DNA of 64,000 bases. It comes from Olivibacter sp. SDN3 (GTDB lineage: Bacteria; Bacteroidota; Bacteroidia; Sphingobacteriales; Sphingobacteriaceae). The stretch's first letter is position 1, and every line of letters begins with the position of its first letter. The notes under the pieces were generated by a model that worked only from the letters and a program-made list of their open reading frames with translations, had not been told where the DNA came from and searched no databases. Location: positions 5,518,001-5,582,000 of the forward strand of contig NZ_CP060497.1 of assembly GCF_014334135.1 (NCBI RefSeq). Reading direction: 5' to 3'. Below, piece by piece: positions 53,782 to 63,807 of this stretch. The position numbers were made by a program, and so were the translations under genes.

Positions 53782-56700
53782 TCATTTGACAACCGATATC
53801 CATTGTCCTTTCGTTCTCACGAGGTACGAATGATCGTACATGGCCTCGCATTGTATTCCCGGCAAGTAATATTTACCTGGATAAGAAGCATTCAGCAACA
53901 ATTTAAATGTACGGGCTTCACTACCATTTAAATGAAAATAAAAGGAGGTTCGATCATCTCTAATATCAATATAATCTGCCTTATTTTGTCCGAAAGCACC
54001 GTAATCCGTATATCGGGTATTTACGATTTCCCAACCCGAAGGTAAAATTTGCATTAATGCAATATTTTCTACACGGTCTAAACGCTGATTTTTAATGGTA
54101 ACTTCTGCCACGAATTCTGTTCCCTGAGGTAGAGCCGTTATATCAATAGCATTTCCTTTTCTATCCTGAAATCGCAAGTTCGCTTGCAAATTACGTTGTA
54201 CCACCTGTTCTTCTCCAACAGGCAGCACGCCGCTATTAAGTAGCCGGACATACAACGAGTTTTTGTCGTTATTTTTGATGACCAGACTATTTGCTCCCGC
54301 TTTGACGTCCAATTTACGATCTGCAAAAGCTTTTTCACTCTTTAGCTGTTCCTGTGTTCCCTTATAGCTATATGATGCATTTATACCTTCCCCGCCATTT
54401 ACTTTTGCAAACTTTGCCATAGCGTAGAGACTATACGCCGTAGTTTGGGTACTCATCCAATTACCCGAAGAGAGATCTCTTGCAACTTGTGTTGCTAAAG
54501 GAAAAGCTTTAGCGCTTTGTCCTAACAATATCAAAGTCTCTAAAACCATAGCCCGATTGCGTTCCCGAGAGCCGTAATAGAAAGCATGATAAGCGCTATT
54601 GGTATTATCTATACTACTCTGGCCAAGTAGGTCATTACCTGCCTTCTTTTGGCCTGCCAAAGCATAGGCAGCCGCTAATCGAAGTCGAGCTTCATTTGAG
54701 ATCCCAACGGTTTCACGTAATCTGTTCATCGAGGCCAAATCTGGAGCACCTGCTACAGCAAGCGTATATAGACGATAAGCCTGTGCAAAATCACTACCAC
54801 GGTGCGTTTCAATGCGCCACTGTTTGGATGCTCTTTGCTGATAGGCTATCCATTTATTTTTAAAATCGGAAGGAAGAACATAACCTTTCGCTGCAGCTTC
54901 CAGCAGAAAATGTCCGGCATAGGAAGTAGACCAGTCATCCGCGGCAGACTGCCCTGGCCAATAAGCAAAACCACCATTGGTAAGCTGATAATGCGCCAGT
55001 TTGTTAATACCTTCTGTTACGTGTTGCTGAATAGTCTGCTGCCTTCTTTTATCCAAATCGACAATTTCGCCTAAATACAATTGCGGAAAAACGCTCGATA
55101 TCGTTTGTTCCAAACAACCATGCGGATATTGTATGAGATAGTTCAGCCGACTGTTCAAATTAATTGAGGGAAATGATGACACTTCCAAAGAGGCTTGGTT
55201 AGTGCCATTCACGCCAAAAGTTTCCCAAGCTATTGTCTGTTCTTCATTTGCCTTTAACACTAGTTCTTTATAGTCGTTCGTTATCGGGTTGGGATTAGTA
55301 ATAGCAATCTCAACAGGATACGAAGCTTTCTCATTGCCAGCCGTGGCCAAGACCTCTATTTTACCGACACCCGTATTATTTCCGATCTCAAGGTCAAAAT
55401 ACAGCATCTTTTCATCAGGCTGTGTAAAACTGACCGACTGACTTGTGCTACCTGCAACTTTTATTCCTCCACTTGTTTTAACCTGTACCTGAGCATTTTT
55501 CACATGGTTTTCCATAGCAAAAATAGTGACCGGCAAGGTCACCTTTTCTGAGGGTGACACTTTTCTGGGGAGTGACGCCAGAACCATGAGGGGCGCTCTC
55601 ACCGGAGTCGCTTTTTCTGCCTTGCCGTAAGCACTTTGCTCCGCATCACCTGCCACGACCATAGTACGTACGGAACCTATATAGTTTGGTATTTTTATCT
55701 TATGGTTATTATTCCCGTTCTTTGGAAGACTAAAGGGCCCTAAATAAATTACCACAGGTTTAAAGCGATCGGCATTTTTGGCCTCGCCGCCGCCGACATC
55801 CTCATCACCTCCAATACTAAATACTTGGTTTATTTTGCCACCATAAGCACCAATTACGTCATTGTATACATCCCAGGTTCTGACACCCAAGGCTTCCTTC
55901 GAGTAAAACTTATCCCAGGCATTGGGCGTTTTAAAACGGGTCAGATCGAGCAGTCCCTCGTCTACTATGGCGAGCGTATAAGTCATCTTCCGTCCTTTTT
56001 TCTCTTTCACCTGTATATTCACCGTCTGTTCGGGCCGCAATACATCGGGCATAGCTAATACAGGTTCCAATACCGTCTGGGTATCCAGCACTTCTATTGG
56101 AATAATACCATACATTCTGATCGGCGCATCGTTTAACGTGGAAGCATGTGGCTGCAATAAGGACACATGAATATATACATTGGGAGCCATTCCTTCTGTT
56201 ACCGGAATCTCCAATTGTGTTTCACCCTTTGTTGTTTCCACCCAACGGGTGTCGATCACCTCCGAACCATTTTCAATAGACACCAATGCGCGACCACCTT
56301 CGCTTGAGGGAAAAGAAACTTTCATTTTGTCACCCACATGATAACTTGTTTTATCAGCAGAAAAAACAAGCATATGCGCATTAGTAGCATCCGTGTTTTT
56401 CGTTTTGGCAGACCAATAAGGCCAATCAATTAACACCGTCTCACCCGTTGTGTGACCTCCATCCAGATCAGTTACCTGGATAAAATAACGCCCCCAGTCG
56501 TTCTCATCCACTTTAAATTGAACACTTGTTTTTCCATCCGCACCGGTGCTGATCTTAAAATGCTCTGCTGGAGTTTTGCTGGAAGAAGCGCTATAATTGG
56601 ATAAGTTGTCATTAGACGCATCCCACCACCAACGCCATTCCACTTTATATACTTTTACTTCCAGATTTGGGGTAGCTTTCGGTTTCCCAAGCTCATCTAG

Positions 56701-59298
56701 CGATACAATATCGTAACGGTTCATTTTACCTGTTTCCAACATTCCGTACTTGTTTTTATCAGGTAATTTTAGCCCTATATAAGTGTTATAGGGCGCATAG
56801 GTAGCCGATGCTATATCCGTACTGAAATCGCCGCCGCTTTCATATACTTTAGTGATAAAAGAAGCCCTGAGCATGCCTGGCGCTTGTGTATGTAAAGATG
56901 GTTTTATGCCGATAGTTGCCTTACCCTCTTCGTTTAAATTGCCTGAAAAAATATTCACCTCTTCTGGGCTGAACTTTCGCGCGGGATCATCAAAAACATA
57001 GTTATCATACCCCTTAAATGTGGTCTTGGTAGCATAGAATTTCGCTTGCATCTCTGCTTTCAGCTGCTTAGCTACTGCTCCGTGCAACCACATAACCTCA
57101 ATCTGGTCGGTGATAGGCCGGCCCGCCGTTATCAACTTACCCGCCAATTTATTCTTGATTTTCAAACGATTGGGTTTAATCGTCTCAATCTTCACCGTTT
57201 TATAAAACCGTGCACCGCCAACGCTCACCATCGCTTCCCAATTCCCTGTGGGAGATGCTGCATCGGTGGGAATAACAAAACGATAATGATTCGATTCCTG
57301 ATATTTTTGAACCTCCTGCGTGATGAGTTTACCATTCGGATCAGTTAATCTTAATTTAATCGGGTGCGTAGATGGCAACCTATTCGCCTGATCATTTAGC
57401 ATAAATGATAGAAATAGCGTATCGCCAGGTCGCCATACCCCTCTTTCGCCATAGATATATCCTTTGAGACCTTTTTGAAGTTCAGTACCCGAAACGTCAA
57501 AATTACTGAGCGAAAGCGAAAGTCCCTCTTCCAACTTCACATAAGTAGTCTGCTTATCTTTCTTTACTATAACAAAATATCCTCTCTTTGTATCATCAAA
57601 AGTGACTATCCCCTCTCCATTTGTCTGCCCGGTGCCCACCTGTTGCTGCTGATAATCATAAAGCTCAACGGTTGCACCCGCAACAGGTTCGGTAGTTACG
57701 ATATTGTTGACCGCAAAGAAGTAGGTATTATTTTTACCCATTTTGGCGATCACACCGAGGTCTGTCGCTAAAATATTGGCATGCACCTTATTATCATAAT
57801 AATAATAGGAATTAGAACAGGGGTCGTCCCGTTCTTTCCAGTTATAATCGTCATAATAAGTGTAGTCATCGGCATTACTATTTCCACGCAAATTCTCCTG
57901 TTCATCTTCGAGGGGTATATCCTCGTCTAACGCCATCTCATCATCCGATTTAGTTCCGCAAGGATAGATCGAATAAGCCTTCTTATAACTAAACTCAAGG
58001 TGATAGATTGCCCCCGGTTCGGGTTTAACCAACTCTGCTAAATCTAATGCAAAAACATTCCATTTACCATTATTATAGAGCTTATTATGTGTAAGTTCCA
58101 ATTTTTTCTTTGCAATAGGCAGGGCTACTTTTCTCAAATTGTAGTTCCCATTGATATCATTATCCTGTAAAAACTGTAAAACATTGTCTTGATAAATTTT
58201 GTATACCTTTACGTCGACGGCTTTAAGGTTGGCGGCTTCAAAATTCACTTTAAGATTGCTTGAGCTTGGTAAAAGTGATCCGTTTTTTAACATCCGTACT
58301 CCCGGTTTCGTCTGTTCAAAAAGAATTTTCTTGGTATAGCTCTTTTTTAGTTTATTTCCATATACATTTTCTATGCCTTGAAAAATTTCCAACACCCGTT
58401 CCCCATGAATGGTATTGTTCGAAAAAATCTTCAGTACATTCCCGTCGACACTATAGGTCAGGTTCTCTACTGAATCCAATACGGCAAGACCATCAAAATG
58501 TTGATTCTTTTTTATTGGATCTGAAAAATTCACCAACATCGTTTGCCCATTATCGCCGGCTTTACTCACCTTCAATACCCTGAAATTACCTTTTGCAGCG
58601 ATTTCAACGGCTTCATCCCCTTTTTGATCAACACCCAATGGTTTACCATCCCAAACGAGTTTTATCTCACTATCAGCAGCTGGCCTCTTAATACTGTCAA
58701 CTATAAATCGGAATTCAGTTCCTGATTTCGCCGGTTCAAAACGCAATGGTAATTTTTTACCGTCTTGCTCTGCATGGACAATTTTAGCCGCCAAGGGAGC
58801 ACTCAAATCATCGTTCGTTCGAAGTATTGCATGTAGGTACTGCCAATCCTCGTTGTAAGACTGTAATTCATTGGTGAGCATTACAAAATCTTGTTGGATT
58901 GTTCTTATTGTGAAATTAAACTTGGCGAGATCTTTCGGAACATCGATCACCTCACCTAAATTAAACGAAACCCGATATTCGGTATCCTGTTTTAAACGAT
59001 CCTTTGGTTTAAAAACAACCGTATTTTGAGACAATGCAATTACCTTACCTTCAATTTTTGGTTCGATTTTAAATAACTTTGGATCCAATTCTTGATTGGC
59101 GGTCCATTCTTTCTTGTTAAAGGCAAATACTATACGAATATCAGCACTGGAAGAAATGATGCCTGCACTAAACTCAGCGATATAATCTTTAAAGAGCGAA
59201 AAATCGGAATTGAAGTTATCCTTGTTTTTCTTATTGCATGATAAGCATATAAACAAAAAAGATAAGAGGCAAATTATTAGGTAATTAGTTCTTTTCAT
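53782..59298 (-). CDS. Alpha-2-macroglobulin family lipoprotein with thioester motif (YfhM-like)
   Basis: The 1838-residue bacterial alpha-2-macroglobulin has a lipobox at residues 18-21 (CLSC). A series of MG domains follows, including VRAPLMVLASLPRKVSP, and the thioester motif CLEQ is at about Cys1395 (PHGCLEQT), within the alpha-helical thioester domain. It is expected to trap proteases in the periplasm and shield the cell wall, working with PBP1C encoded 43 bases downstream. An Asp-Glu-Tyr-rich segment near residue 480 (DDYTYYDDYNW) is unusual. Confidence 0.94.
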   Translation of the reverse strand: MKRTNYLIICLLSFLFICLSCNKKNKDNFNSDFSLFKDYIAEFSAGIISSSADIRIVFAFNKKEWTANQELDPKLFKIEPKIEGKVIALSQNTVVFKPKDRLKQDTEYRVSFNLGEVIDVPKDLAKFNFTIRTIQQDFVMLTNELQSYNEDWQYLHAILRTNDDLSAPLAAKIVHAEQDGKKLPLRFEPAKSGTEFRFIVDSIKRPAADSEIKLVWDGKPLGVDQKGDEAVEIAAKGNFRVLKVSKAGDNGQTMLVNFSDPIKKNQHFDGLAVLDSVENLTYSVDGNVLKIFSNNTIHGERVLEIFQGIENVYGNKLKKSYTKKILFEQTKPGVRMLKNGSLLPSSSNLKVNFEAANLKAVDVKVYKIYQDNVLQFLQDNDINGNYNLRKVALPIAKKKLELTHNKLYNNGKWNVFALDLAELVKPEPGAIYHLEFSYKKAYSIYPCGTKSDDEMALDEDIPLEDEQENLRGNSNADDYTYYDDYNWKERDDPCSNSYYYYDNKVHANILATDLGVIAKMGKNNTYFFAVNNIVTTEPVAGATVELYDYQQQQVGTGQTNGEGIVTFDDTKRGYFVIVKKDKQTTYVKLEEGLSLSLSNFDVSGTELQKGLKGYIYGERGVWRPGDTLFLSFMLNDQANRLPSTHPIKLRLTDPNGKLITQEVQKYQESNHYRFVIPTDAASPTGNWEAMVSVGGARFYKTVKIETIKPNRLKIKNKLAGKLITAGRPITDQIEVMWLHGAVAKQLKAEMQAKFYATKTTFKGYDNYVFDDPARKFSPEEVNIFSGNLNEEGKATIGIKPSLHTQAPGMLRASFITKVYESGGDFSTDIASATYAPYNTYIGLKLPDKNKYGMLETGKMNRYDIVSLDELGKPKATPNLEVKVYKVEWRWWWDASNDNLSNYSASSSKTPAEHFKISTGADGKTSVQFKVDENDWGRYFIQVTDLDGGHTTGETVLIDWPYWSAKTKNTDATNAHMLVFSADKTSYHVGDKMKVSFPSSEGGRALVSIENGSEVIDTRWVETTKGETQLEIPVTEGMAPNVYIHVSLLQPHASTLNDAPIRMYGIIPIEVLDTQTVLEPVLAMPDVLRPEQTVNIQVKEKKGRKMTYTLAIVDEGLLDLTRFKTPNAWDKFYSKEALGVRTWDVYNDVIGAYGGKINQVFSIGGDEDVGGGEAKNADRFKPVVIYLGPFSLPKNGNNNHKIKIPNYIGSVRTMVVAGDAEQSAYGKAEKATPVRAPLMVLASLPRKVSPSEKVTLPVTIFAMENHVKNAQVQVKTSGGIKVAGSTSQSVSFTQPDEKMLYFDLEIGNNTGVGKIEVLATAGNEKASYPVEIAITNPNPITNDYKELVLKANEEQTIAWETFGVNGTNQASLEVSSFPSINLNSRLNYLIQYPHGCLEQTISSVFPQLYLGEIVDLDKRRQQTIQQHVTEGINKLAHYQLTNGGFAYWPGQSAADDWSTSYAGHFLLEAAAKGYVLPSDFKNKWIAYQQRASKQWRIETHRGSDFAQAYRLYTLAVAGAPDLASMNRLRETVGISNEARLRLAAAYALAGQKKAGNDLLGQSSIDNTNSAYHAFYYGSRERNRAMVLETLILLGQSAKAFPLATQVARDLSSGNWMSTQTTAYSLYAMAKFAKVNGGEGINASYSYKGTQEQLKSEKAFADRKLDVKAGANSLVIKNNDKNSLYVRLLNSGVLPVGEEQVVQRNLQANLRFQDRKGNAIDITALPQGTEFVAEVTIKNQRLDRVENIALMQILPSGWEIVNTRYTDYGAFGQNKADYIDIRDDRTSFYFHLNGSEARTFKLLLNASYPGKYYLPGIQCEAMYDHSYLVRTKGQWISVVK

Positions 59299-59712
59299 TG
59301 GTTTTGCTTAAAGGGTAAGTATTTTCAATCAGGGTATCTGTAAGTTTCTGTTTCGGTTTAAAAACTGGTTTAAACACATACTGGACATATGTTTGCTATT
59401 TGTTAACAACAAAATATGGTTTTTTTATTTATTATTAACTTATACAATTTCCATTGATAAATATATCAAACCTTTTGAATAAAAAAAGCCACTTCTTTTG
59501 GAAGCAGCTTTTTATTATACAACTATTGTTCATAGAAACCTTTATTTTCTACTACAAAGCTACATGAACAAACTGTTATAAAAAATACCTGAATTCAGGT
59601 ATTTAAGTCCGGAATTCGTATTCGCCCCTTTACAGCGATGCCCTTTTCCCTGATATTCATTCTGTCACCGCTATTAATAACATTTCATTTAAATTCCAAA
59701 TGCAGAATCGGG
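59299..59712. other. Spacer with a probable terminator at 59485-59512
   Basis: AAAAAGC-CA-CTTC pairs with GAAG-CA-GCTTTTT around TTTTG, with an internal CA/CA mismatch and T-runs on both strands. It probably ends the DoxX transcript on the minus strand. Otherwise the spacer is A+T-rich and holds the alpha-2-macroglobulin promoter region. No ORF was seen. Confidence 0.5.
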
Positions 59713-60159
59713 TTAAAACCATCTTTTCGATCCGGGTTTTCGCATCGTATGGTCCATGGAGTACGGTCCGGAGCCCACAATGAAAAAAACTATCAATAGA
59801 ACCAGCACAATTAAAGACACCCAAAATTCTGAATTAAGAAAAGTGAATTCGCTGGTTATGTTTACAAAAAAAACAGCACCGATCAATATGGGCAACTGGA
59901 AGGCAACCGCTACCCTCGTAAGCAATCCCAATGTAATCAAAATTCCTCCAACCAGGTGTGCAAAAGCAATGTAATGTACCACAGACCATGTAGATAACTG
60001 AAAGTGCGTACGCTCTACAAGCTTAGCAACCGCGTCTGTATCTGCTATAAAGCTAACGCCTTTGGCAAAAATGGCAATGCCCAAAATAATCCTTAAAACG
60101 TCAAGCCAGCGGGGATGATGCGTATCTCCCCAATGCTCTACCCTGTGAATCAGGTTCAT
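59713..60159 (-). CDS. DoxX family membrane protein
   Basis: The 148-residue protein has four predicted membrane helices (VLRIILGIAIFAKGVSF, IAFAHLVGGILITLGLL, LPILIGAVFFV, SLIVLVLLIVFFIVG) and the DoxX pattern of residues around the first two. Family members take part in thiol or oxidative stress responses and quinone-linked processes. It lies downstream of cysM on the same strand (115-base gap), so a link with cysteine metabolism is possible but unproven. Confidence 0.85.
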   Translation of the reverse strand: MNLIHRVEHWGDTHHPRWLDVLRIILGIAIFAKGVSFIADTDAVAKLVERTHFQLSTWSVVHYIAFAHLVGGILITLGLLTRVAVAFQLPILIGAVFFVNITSEFTFLNSEFWVSLIVLVLLIVFFIVGSGPYSMDHTMRKPGSKRWF

Positions 60160-60274
60160 AATAACCTCCTTTTCTAATTGGTTATTATAAAGTTAACAAA
60201 AAATAATTGTTATTTTATGTTACAAGTTTACTTCTGCTAGCTGCGAGAAAGGAATTTTTTTAAGACGCAAACAA

Positions 60275-61156
60275 CTATTTATCAAACAGATCACTACTTA
60301 AATACCTGTCTCCCCTGTCACAGGCTATAAAAACGATAATTCCTTCGTCCAACTCTTCAGCCACCTGTAAGGCAACATGTAAGGCCCCACCGGTACTCAT
60401 ACCTACAAAAATACCTTCGTCTTTTGCCAACTGTCTGGCACGTTCCGTTGCCTGTTGTTGCGAAACATCAATAATACGATCTACCCTAGAGGGATCAAAA
60501 ATTTTGGGTAGATATTCCGGTGGCCATCTCCGGATACCCGGAATCGAAGATTCTTCCGTTGGTTGGCATCCAATAATCTCTATCGCCTGATTTTTCTCTT
60601 TAAGAAACATAGAATTACCCATTATACTCCCGGTTGTACCCATTGAACTTACAAAATGTGTAATCTTACCTGCTGTGTCTCGCCAGATTTCTGGTCCGGT
60701 TGTTTTATAATGTGCCAAATAATTATCCGGGTTAGCAAATTGATTTAATATGAAATAACCCTCTTTTTGTCCTTTTTCTTCCGCATAATCTCTACATATC
60801 TCGATAGATTCCAATAACGTCACTTTAGCGCCGAAAGCCTCCATGGTCAATGTACGTTCTCTAGTAGAATTGGAAGGCATTACCAACTCGATATCCAAAC
60901 CATAAATAGCCGCTATCATGGCCAGGGCTATTCCGGTATTACCGCTGGTAGCTTCAATTAAACGTGTTTTTTGGTCAATTTCTCCCCGTTCCATAGCACT
61001 TCTTATCATATTAAGCGCAGCTCGGTCTTTCACACTTCCACCGGGATTATTTCCTTCTAATTTTGCAAATAGCTGTACATTGGGATTGGTGTTTAAGCGT
61101 TGTATGGCTACCAAGGGGGTATTTCCTATATTTTCTATTAATTTTCCCATAATCAT
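60275..61156 (-). CDS. cysM: Cysteine synthase B (O-acetylserine sulfhydrylase)
   Basis: The 293-residue PLP enzyme makes cysteine from O-acetylserine and sulfide or thiosulfate. PLP lysine is Lys43 in NNPGGSVKDRA, the substrate loop is EATSGNTG, and the phosphate loop is GTTGSIMG. The IRRWPPEYLPK segment and short C-terminus mark CysM rather than CysK. An alternative ATG lies two codons in. It is downstream of a cysE-like gene, and a -7 box lies at 61173-61180. Confidence 0.93.
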   Translation of the reverse strand: MIMGKLIENIGNTPLVAIQRLNTNPNVQLFAKLEGNNPGGSVKDRAALNMIRSAMERGEIDQKTRLIEATSGNTGIALAMIAAIYGLDIELVMPSNSTRERTLTMEAFGAKVTLLESIEICRDYAEEKGQKEGYFILNQFANPDNYLAHYKTTGPEIWRDTAGKITHFVSSMGTTGSIMGNSMFLKEKNQAIEIIGCQPTEESSIPGIRRWPPEYLPKIFDPSRVDRIIDVSQQQATERARQLAKDEGIFVGMSTGGALHVALQVAEELDEGIIVFIACDRGDRYLSSDLFDK

Positions 61157-61172
61157 GTGATTGCTTTAACTA

Positions 61173-61180
61173 CAAACTTA
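61173..61180 (-). promoter_or_regulatory. Putative -7 box of cysM
   Basis: TAAGTTTG on the minus strand matches TAnnTTTG and lies about 16 bases before the ATG. A TTG at 61204-61206 may serve as -33 box with a long 23-base spacer. It suggests that cysM has its own promoter within the 179-base gap after cysE. Confidence 0.45.
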
Positions 61181-61335
61181 GCTAAAATGCGCAGCATTTA
61201 GAACAACGGTTAAATGACAAAAGCCAAGAAATAATTGCTTTTTTTGAACGCTCATATGCCGTTTACGAAAATCATCGATAAAATAGCTTTCTATTTGATT
61301 GATTAGCGCATCGGTGCCACGGCATTTATGCGGTT

Positions 61336-62145
61336 TTAGGCCTTATTGGCCTCGATGACTTTTACCGTAGATTGATGATAAACGGTAGCCCCCGGAGGAA
61401 CGCTTTTGGTAAGCCATACATTCCCTCCAATAATACAATCACGCCCAACTATGGTTTCGCCACCTAAAATAGTTGCTCCCGCATAAATAATTACATGGTC
61501 TTCTATAGTGGGATGCCTTTTGATATTAGCCATATATTTTTCAACACTCAAGGCACCTAATGTTACGCCCTGATAAAGTTTCACATGATCTCCTATGATA
61601 CTTGTTTCTCCAATGACGATTCCTGTGCCGTGGTCAATATATAGGTATTCTCCAATTTGTGCGCCGGGGTGTATATCTATCCCTGTAAGCGAATGTGCCC
61701 GTTCTGTTAAGATTCTAGGTATCAATGGAACATCCAATTTCAGTAGGGCATGCGCCAATCGATATAAAGAAATGGCCAGAAATCCAGGGTAGGTGCGAAT
61801 AATCTCAAATTCACTTCTCGACGCAGGGTCTCCCTCCAAAATAGCCTCTACATCGGTGTTCATCACCCGATACAACTCCGGGATAGCCTCAAAAAAATTT
61901 TTGGCCACTAACTGATTATTAGCATCATTACAAGCCTTGGTAACGTCAAGCAGCTTGACTAGTTCCAGCTCTAGTTTTTGAAACAAAGCCTTTACTTCTT
62001 GCAAAGAGTATTTGGGTAAGGCCTTACGCTCCGGATAAATCAGATCTAGCAAGTCGAAAGCCCATCCTGCAATAATATCGTTAGAAGGCACCACTTCCAT
62101 CCGATTTTGTCTATTATGAATGTGAAGAAGGAAGTCTTCGCTCAT
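61336..62145 (-). CDS. cysE: Serine O-acetyltransferase
   Basis: This 269-residue SAT/EpsC-type enzyme acetylates serine with acetyl-CoA, the step before CysM. The N-terminal half is helical, and the left-handed beta helix of hexapeptide repeats covers about residues 150-260 (GIDIHPGAQIGEYLYIDHGTG split over turns, VKLYQGVTLGALS, ATILGGETIVG). The active-site His-Asp pair is in YIDHGTG and IDIHPGA. Together with cysM it gives the full pathway to cysteine. Confidence 0.92.
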   Translation of the reverse strand: MSEDFLLHIHNRQNRMEVVPSNDIIAGWAFDLLDLIYPERKALPKYSLQEVKALFQKLELELVKLLDVTKACNDANNQLVAKNFFEAIPELYRVMNTDVEAILEGDPASRSEFEIIRTYPGFLAISLYRLAHALLKLDVPLIPRILTERAHSLTGIDIHPGAQIGEYLYIDHGTGIVIGETSIIGDHVKLYQGVTLGALSVEKYMANIKRHPTIEDHVIIYAGATILGGETIVGRDCIIGGNVWLTKSVPPGATVYHQSTVKVIEANKA

Positions 62146-62528
62146 ACAATTCTCGTCTTAAATGATACATATTAGATTCTAGCGTAAAGGAAAGAAATTT
62201 ATCACAAAAAATACAGCCGTTATTGTTTGCTGAATATAATATTAATGTTTTTTGTTACCTTTTGCTCACAATTTCATGAAAAAACACAACCCAATAATTG
62301 TTTTTTGCAAGCCATTATCTTCGATAATACCGGCTAAATCCCACTTATCTACTTGCTTTTCTATTCCTTACATGATTTTTGCTAAATAGTTTTAGGATAT
62401 CAATAGCCAATCAATAGCAAAGGAGCAACGATCAACAATCAGCTCAATATACCATCGTAAAACTAAAATGATCAATTTTTGTAAACGGTTTTACCATATA
62501 AATTTAAACGGCAGCTAATAAACAGGGC
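62146..62528. other. Spacer upstream of cysE with no gene seen
   Basis: This A+T-rich 383-base region lies between two minus-strand genes. ATTATC and GATAAT (about 62316-62331) form a small hairpin without a T-run. No exact -7 box or ORF with protein-like sequence was found. Confidence 0.35.
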
Positions 62529-63239
62529 TTAAAAGGCAATCGACAATTCATAAAATTTCTCTTCCGTCCCTAATACATCAATAAATGTTACGGATGTATC
62601 AGCATCTATATCCAATTGTTGTATGGTGGAAACTGGGGTATGTCCTACTAGCTGAAAATAGCCCTGTAAAGGGTGCTCTAATTCTATCTTGTCTGCCCAG
62701 GTGACTCCCCCATGATTCGCTGTTCCTCCTCTGTAAACGCTAATTTGGTGCAACATATCCCGTGCTAAAGTTTGATCCAAAGCGTTAAGTGCCTCAGCTA
62801 GGGTCTCGAATTGATCGAAACGGAATGTCGGACATTGTACATCAACATACTTTAGCAGATCATCGTACCATTTACTGCTCACACCGGCGTGCGTAAATAG
62901 GTATTGCTTTAATTGAAAAGCTATTTGAAAAAGATTTTTATATTGATCAAATATCGCTGTCAGTTGTTTTTGCATACTCATCCGAAAACCTGAGCATCGG
63001 TAATTGGGATAATGCATGTATTGAATATCATGATTACCCAGTAACAACACTATTTTTTCCGGGTATTTTATTTTCGCTTCGATTAATTGGGTAAGGTTAT
63101 CGTAGACTTCTTCATCACGGTAAACGTAACCATCCACATAATCTCCTATAAAGACGATTTTCTCGTAATTATTGAAATCTATATTTCGCCAGAAAGGCCT
63201 CCCATGTAAATCTCCAACGGCTAAAATTCTCATTAGCAT
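62529..63239 (-). CDS. Metallophosphoesterase (PPP-type serine/threonine phosphatase-like)
   Basis: The 236-residue calcineurin-like phosphoesterase has GDLHG (residues 9-13), GDYVDG, GNHD and FTHAG motifs supplying the two-metal site, in the PPP order. It may dephosphorylate proteins, or diadenosine polyphosphates as ApaH-like enzymes do. The start can be either of two ATGs, two codons apart. It is monocistronic. Confidence 0.87.
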   Translation of the reverse strand: MLMRILAVGDLHGRPFWRNIDFNNYEKIVFIGDYVDGYVYRDEEVYDNLTQLIEAKIKYPEKIVLLLGNHDIQYMHYPNYRCSGFRMSMQKQLTAIFDQYKNLFQIAFQLKQYLFTHAGVSSKWYDDLLKYVDVQCPTFRFDQFETLAEALNALDQTLARDMLHQISVYRGGTANHGGVTWADKIELEHPLQGYFQLVGHTPVSTIQQLDIDADTSVTFIDVLGTEEKFYELSIAF

Positions 63240-63584
63240 AATTATTTATGCGTGTAGGATTCAATGGAATAAATGAAACCTTTACACCCGGTTTATTTTT
63301 TCAATGGCAATGAAGCTTGCATGAGCTGGTTTATTATAACATCTTGTTAACGCTAGCTCAGGCAGGTTTCATCTGTTAAACAGCATTACAGCCATACGCA
63401 ATTATAACTTCATAGAAAAATACAGAAAAACAATTGTAAAACAAAGACAATCAACTATTTGTAATAAAAATTTTATATAACAACAAATTGCTCATCTACC
63501 TTTAAACACCGTCAAAAGAAGCCGGGCAATCGTAAAAGGCCCTTGTTAAAAACATCATAATTTCATTTTAATTAAAATAAGCGC
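63240..63584. other. A+T-rich intergenic region
   Basis: These 345 bases hold the promoter region of the phosphoesterase and the upstream region of the exporter leader. I see no gene. AAACC/GGTTT near 63272-63292 followed by a T-rich stretch is a weak hairpin only. Confidence 0.35.
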
Positions 63585-63592
63585 TATTTTTG
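63585..63592 (+). promoter_or_regulatory. Putative -7 box of the Mef-like exporter leader
   Basis: TATTTTTG matches TAnnTTTG 25 bases upstream of the leader ORF and predicts a transcript start near 63598. No exact TTTG -33 box was found at the right distance. Confidence 0.5.
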
Positions 63593-63616
63593 CCTGGTAA
63601 TAAAACATTTACTTCA

Positions 63617-63664
63617 ATGAAGCTGATCAATTCAAATAAAACCTTGGCCTTCAAGGCTTGGTAA
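63617..63664 (+). CDS. Putative 15-residue regulatory leader peptide
   Basis: The ORF encodes MKLINSNKTLAFKAW and a TAA stop. It lies between a -7 box and a terminator, ahead of a Mef-like drug exporter. The second half of the ORF contains CCTTGG and CAAGG, which can pair with each other or with the same motifs in the terminator, so ribosome position on this ORF would change the RNA fold. Such leaders govern many ribosome-targeting drug resistance genes. Translation is inferred. Confidence 0.5.
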   Translation: MKLINSNKTLAFKAW

Positions 63665-63665
63665 T

Positions 63666-63702
63666 AAGACAAGGGAATTAATCCTTGGTCTTTTCCTTTT
63701 TT
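63666..63702 (+). terminator. Attenuator terminator ahead of the Mef-like exporter
   Basis: AAGACAAGG (63666-63674) pairs with CCTTGGTCTT (63683-63692) with one bulged G, followed by TTTTCC and six Ts. The CAAGG arm can also pair with CCTTG inside the leader ORF (63642-63646). A second hairpin TTCAGGA/TCCTGAA (63701-63718) follows. Confidence 0.65.
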
Positions 63703-63807
63703 CAGGAGCAGTCCTGAAACAATCTACTTTAAATAACGTCTTCATTTATCATTAACTTTCTTATGCTATATGTATAGCATTTAAGTAAGTTCAATATACG
63801 CTATACC

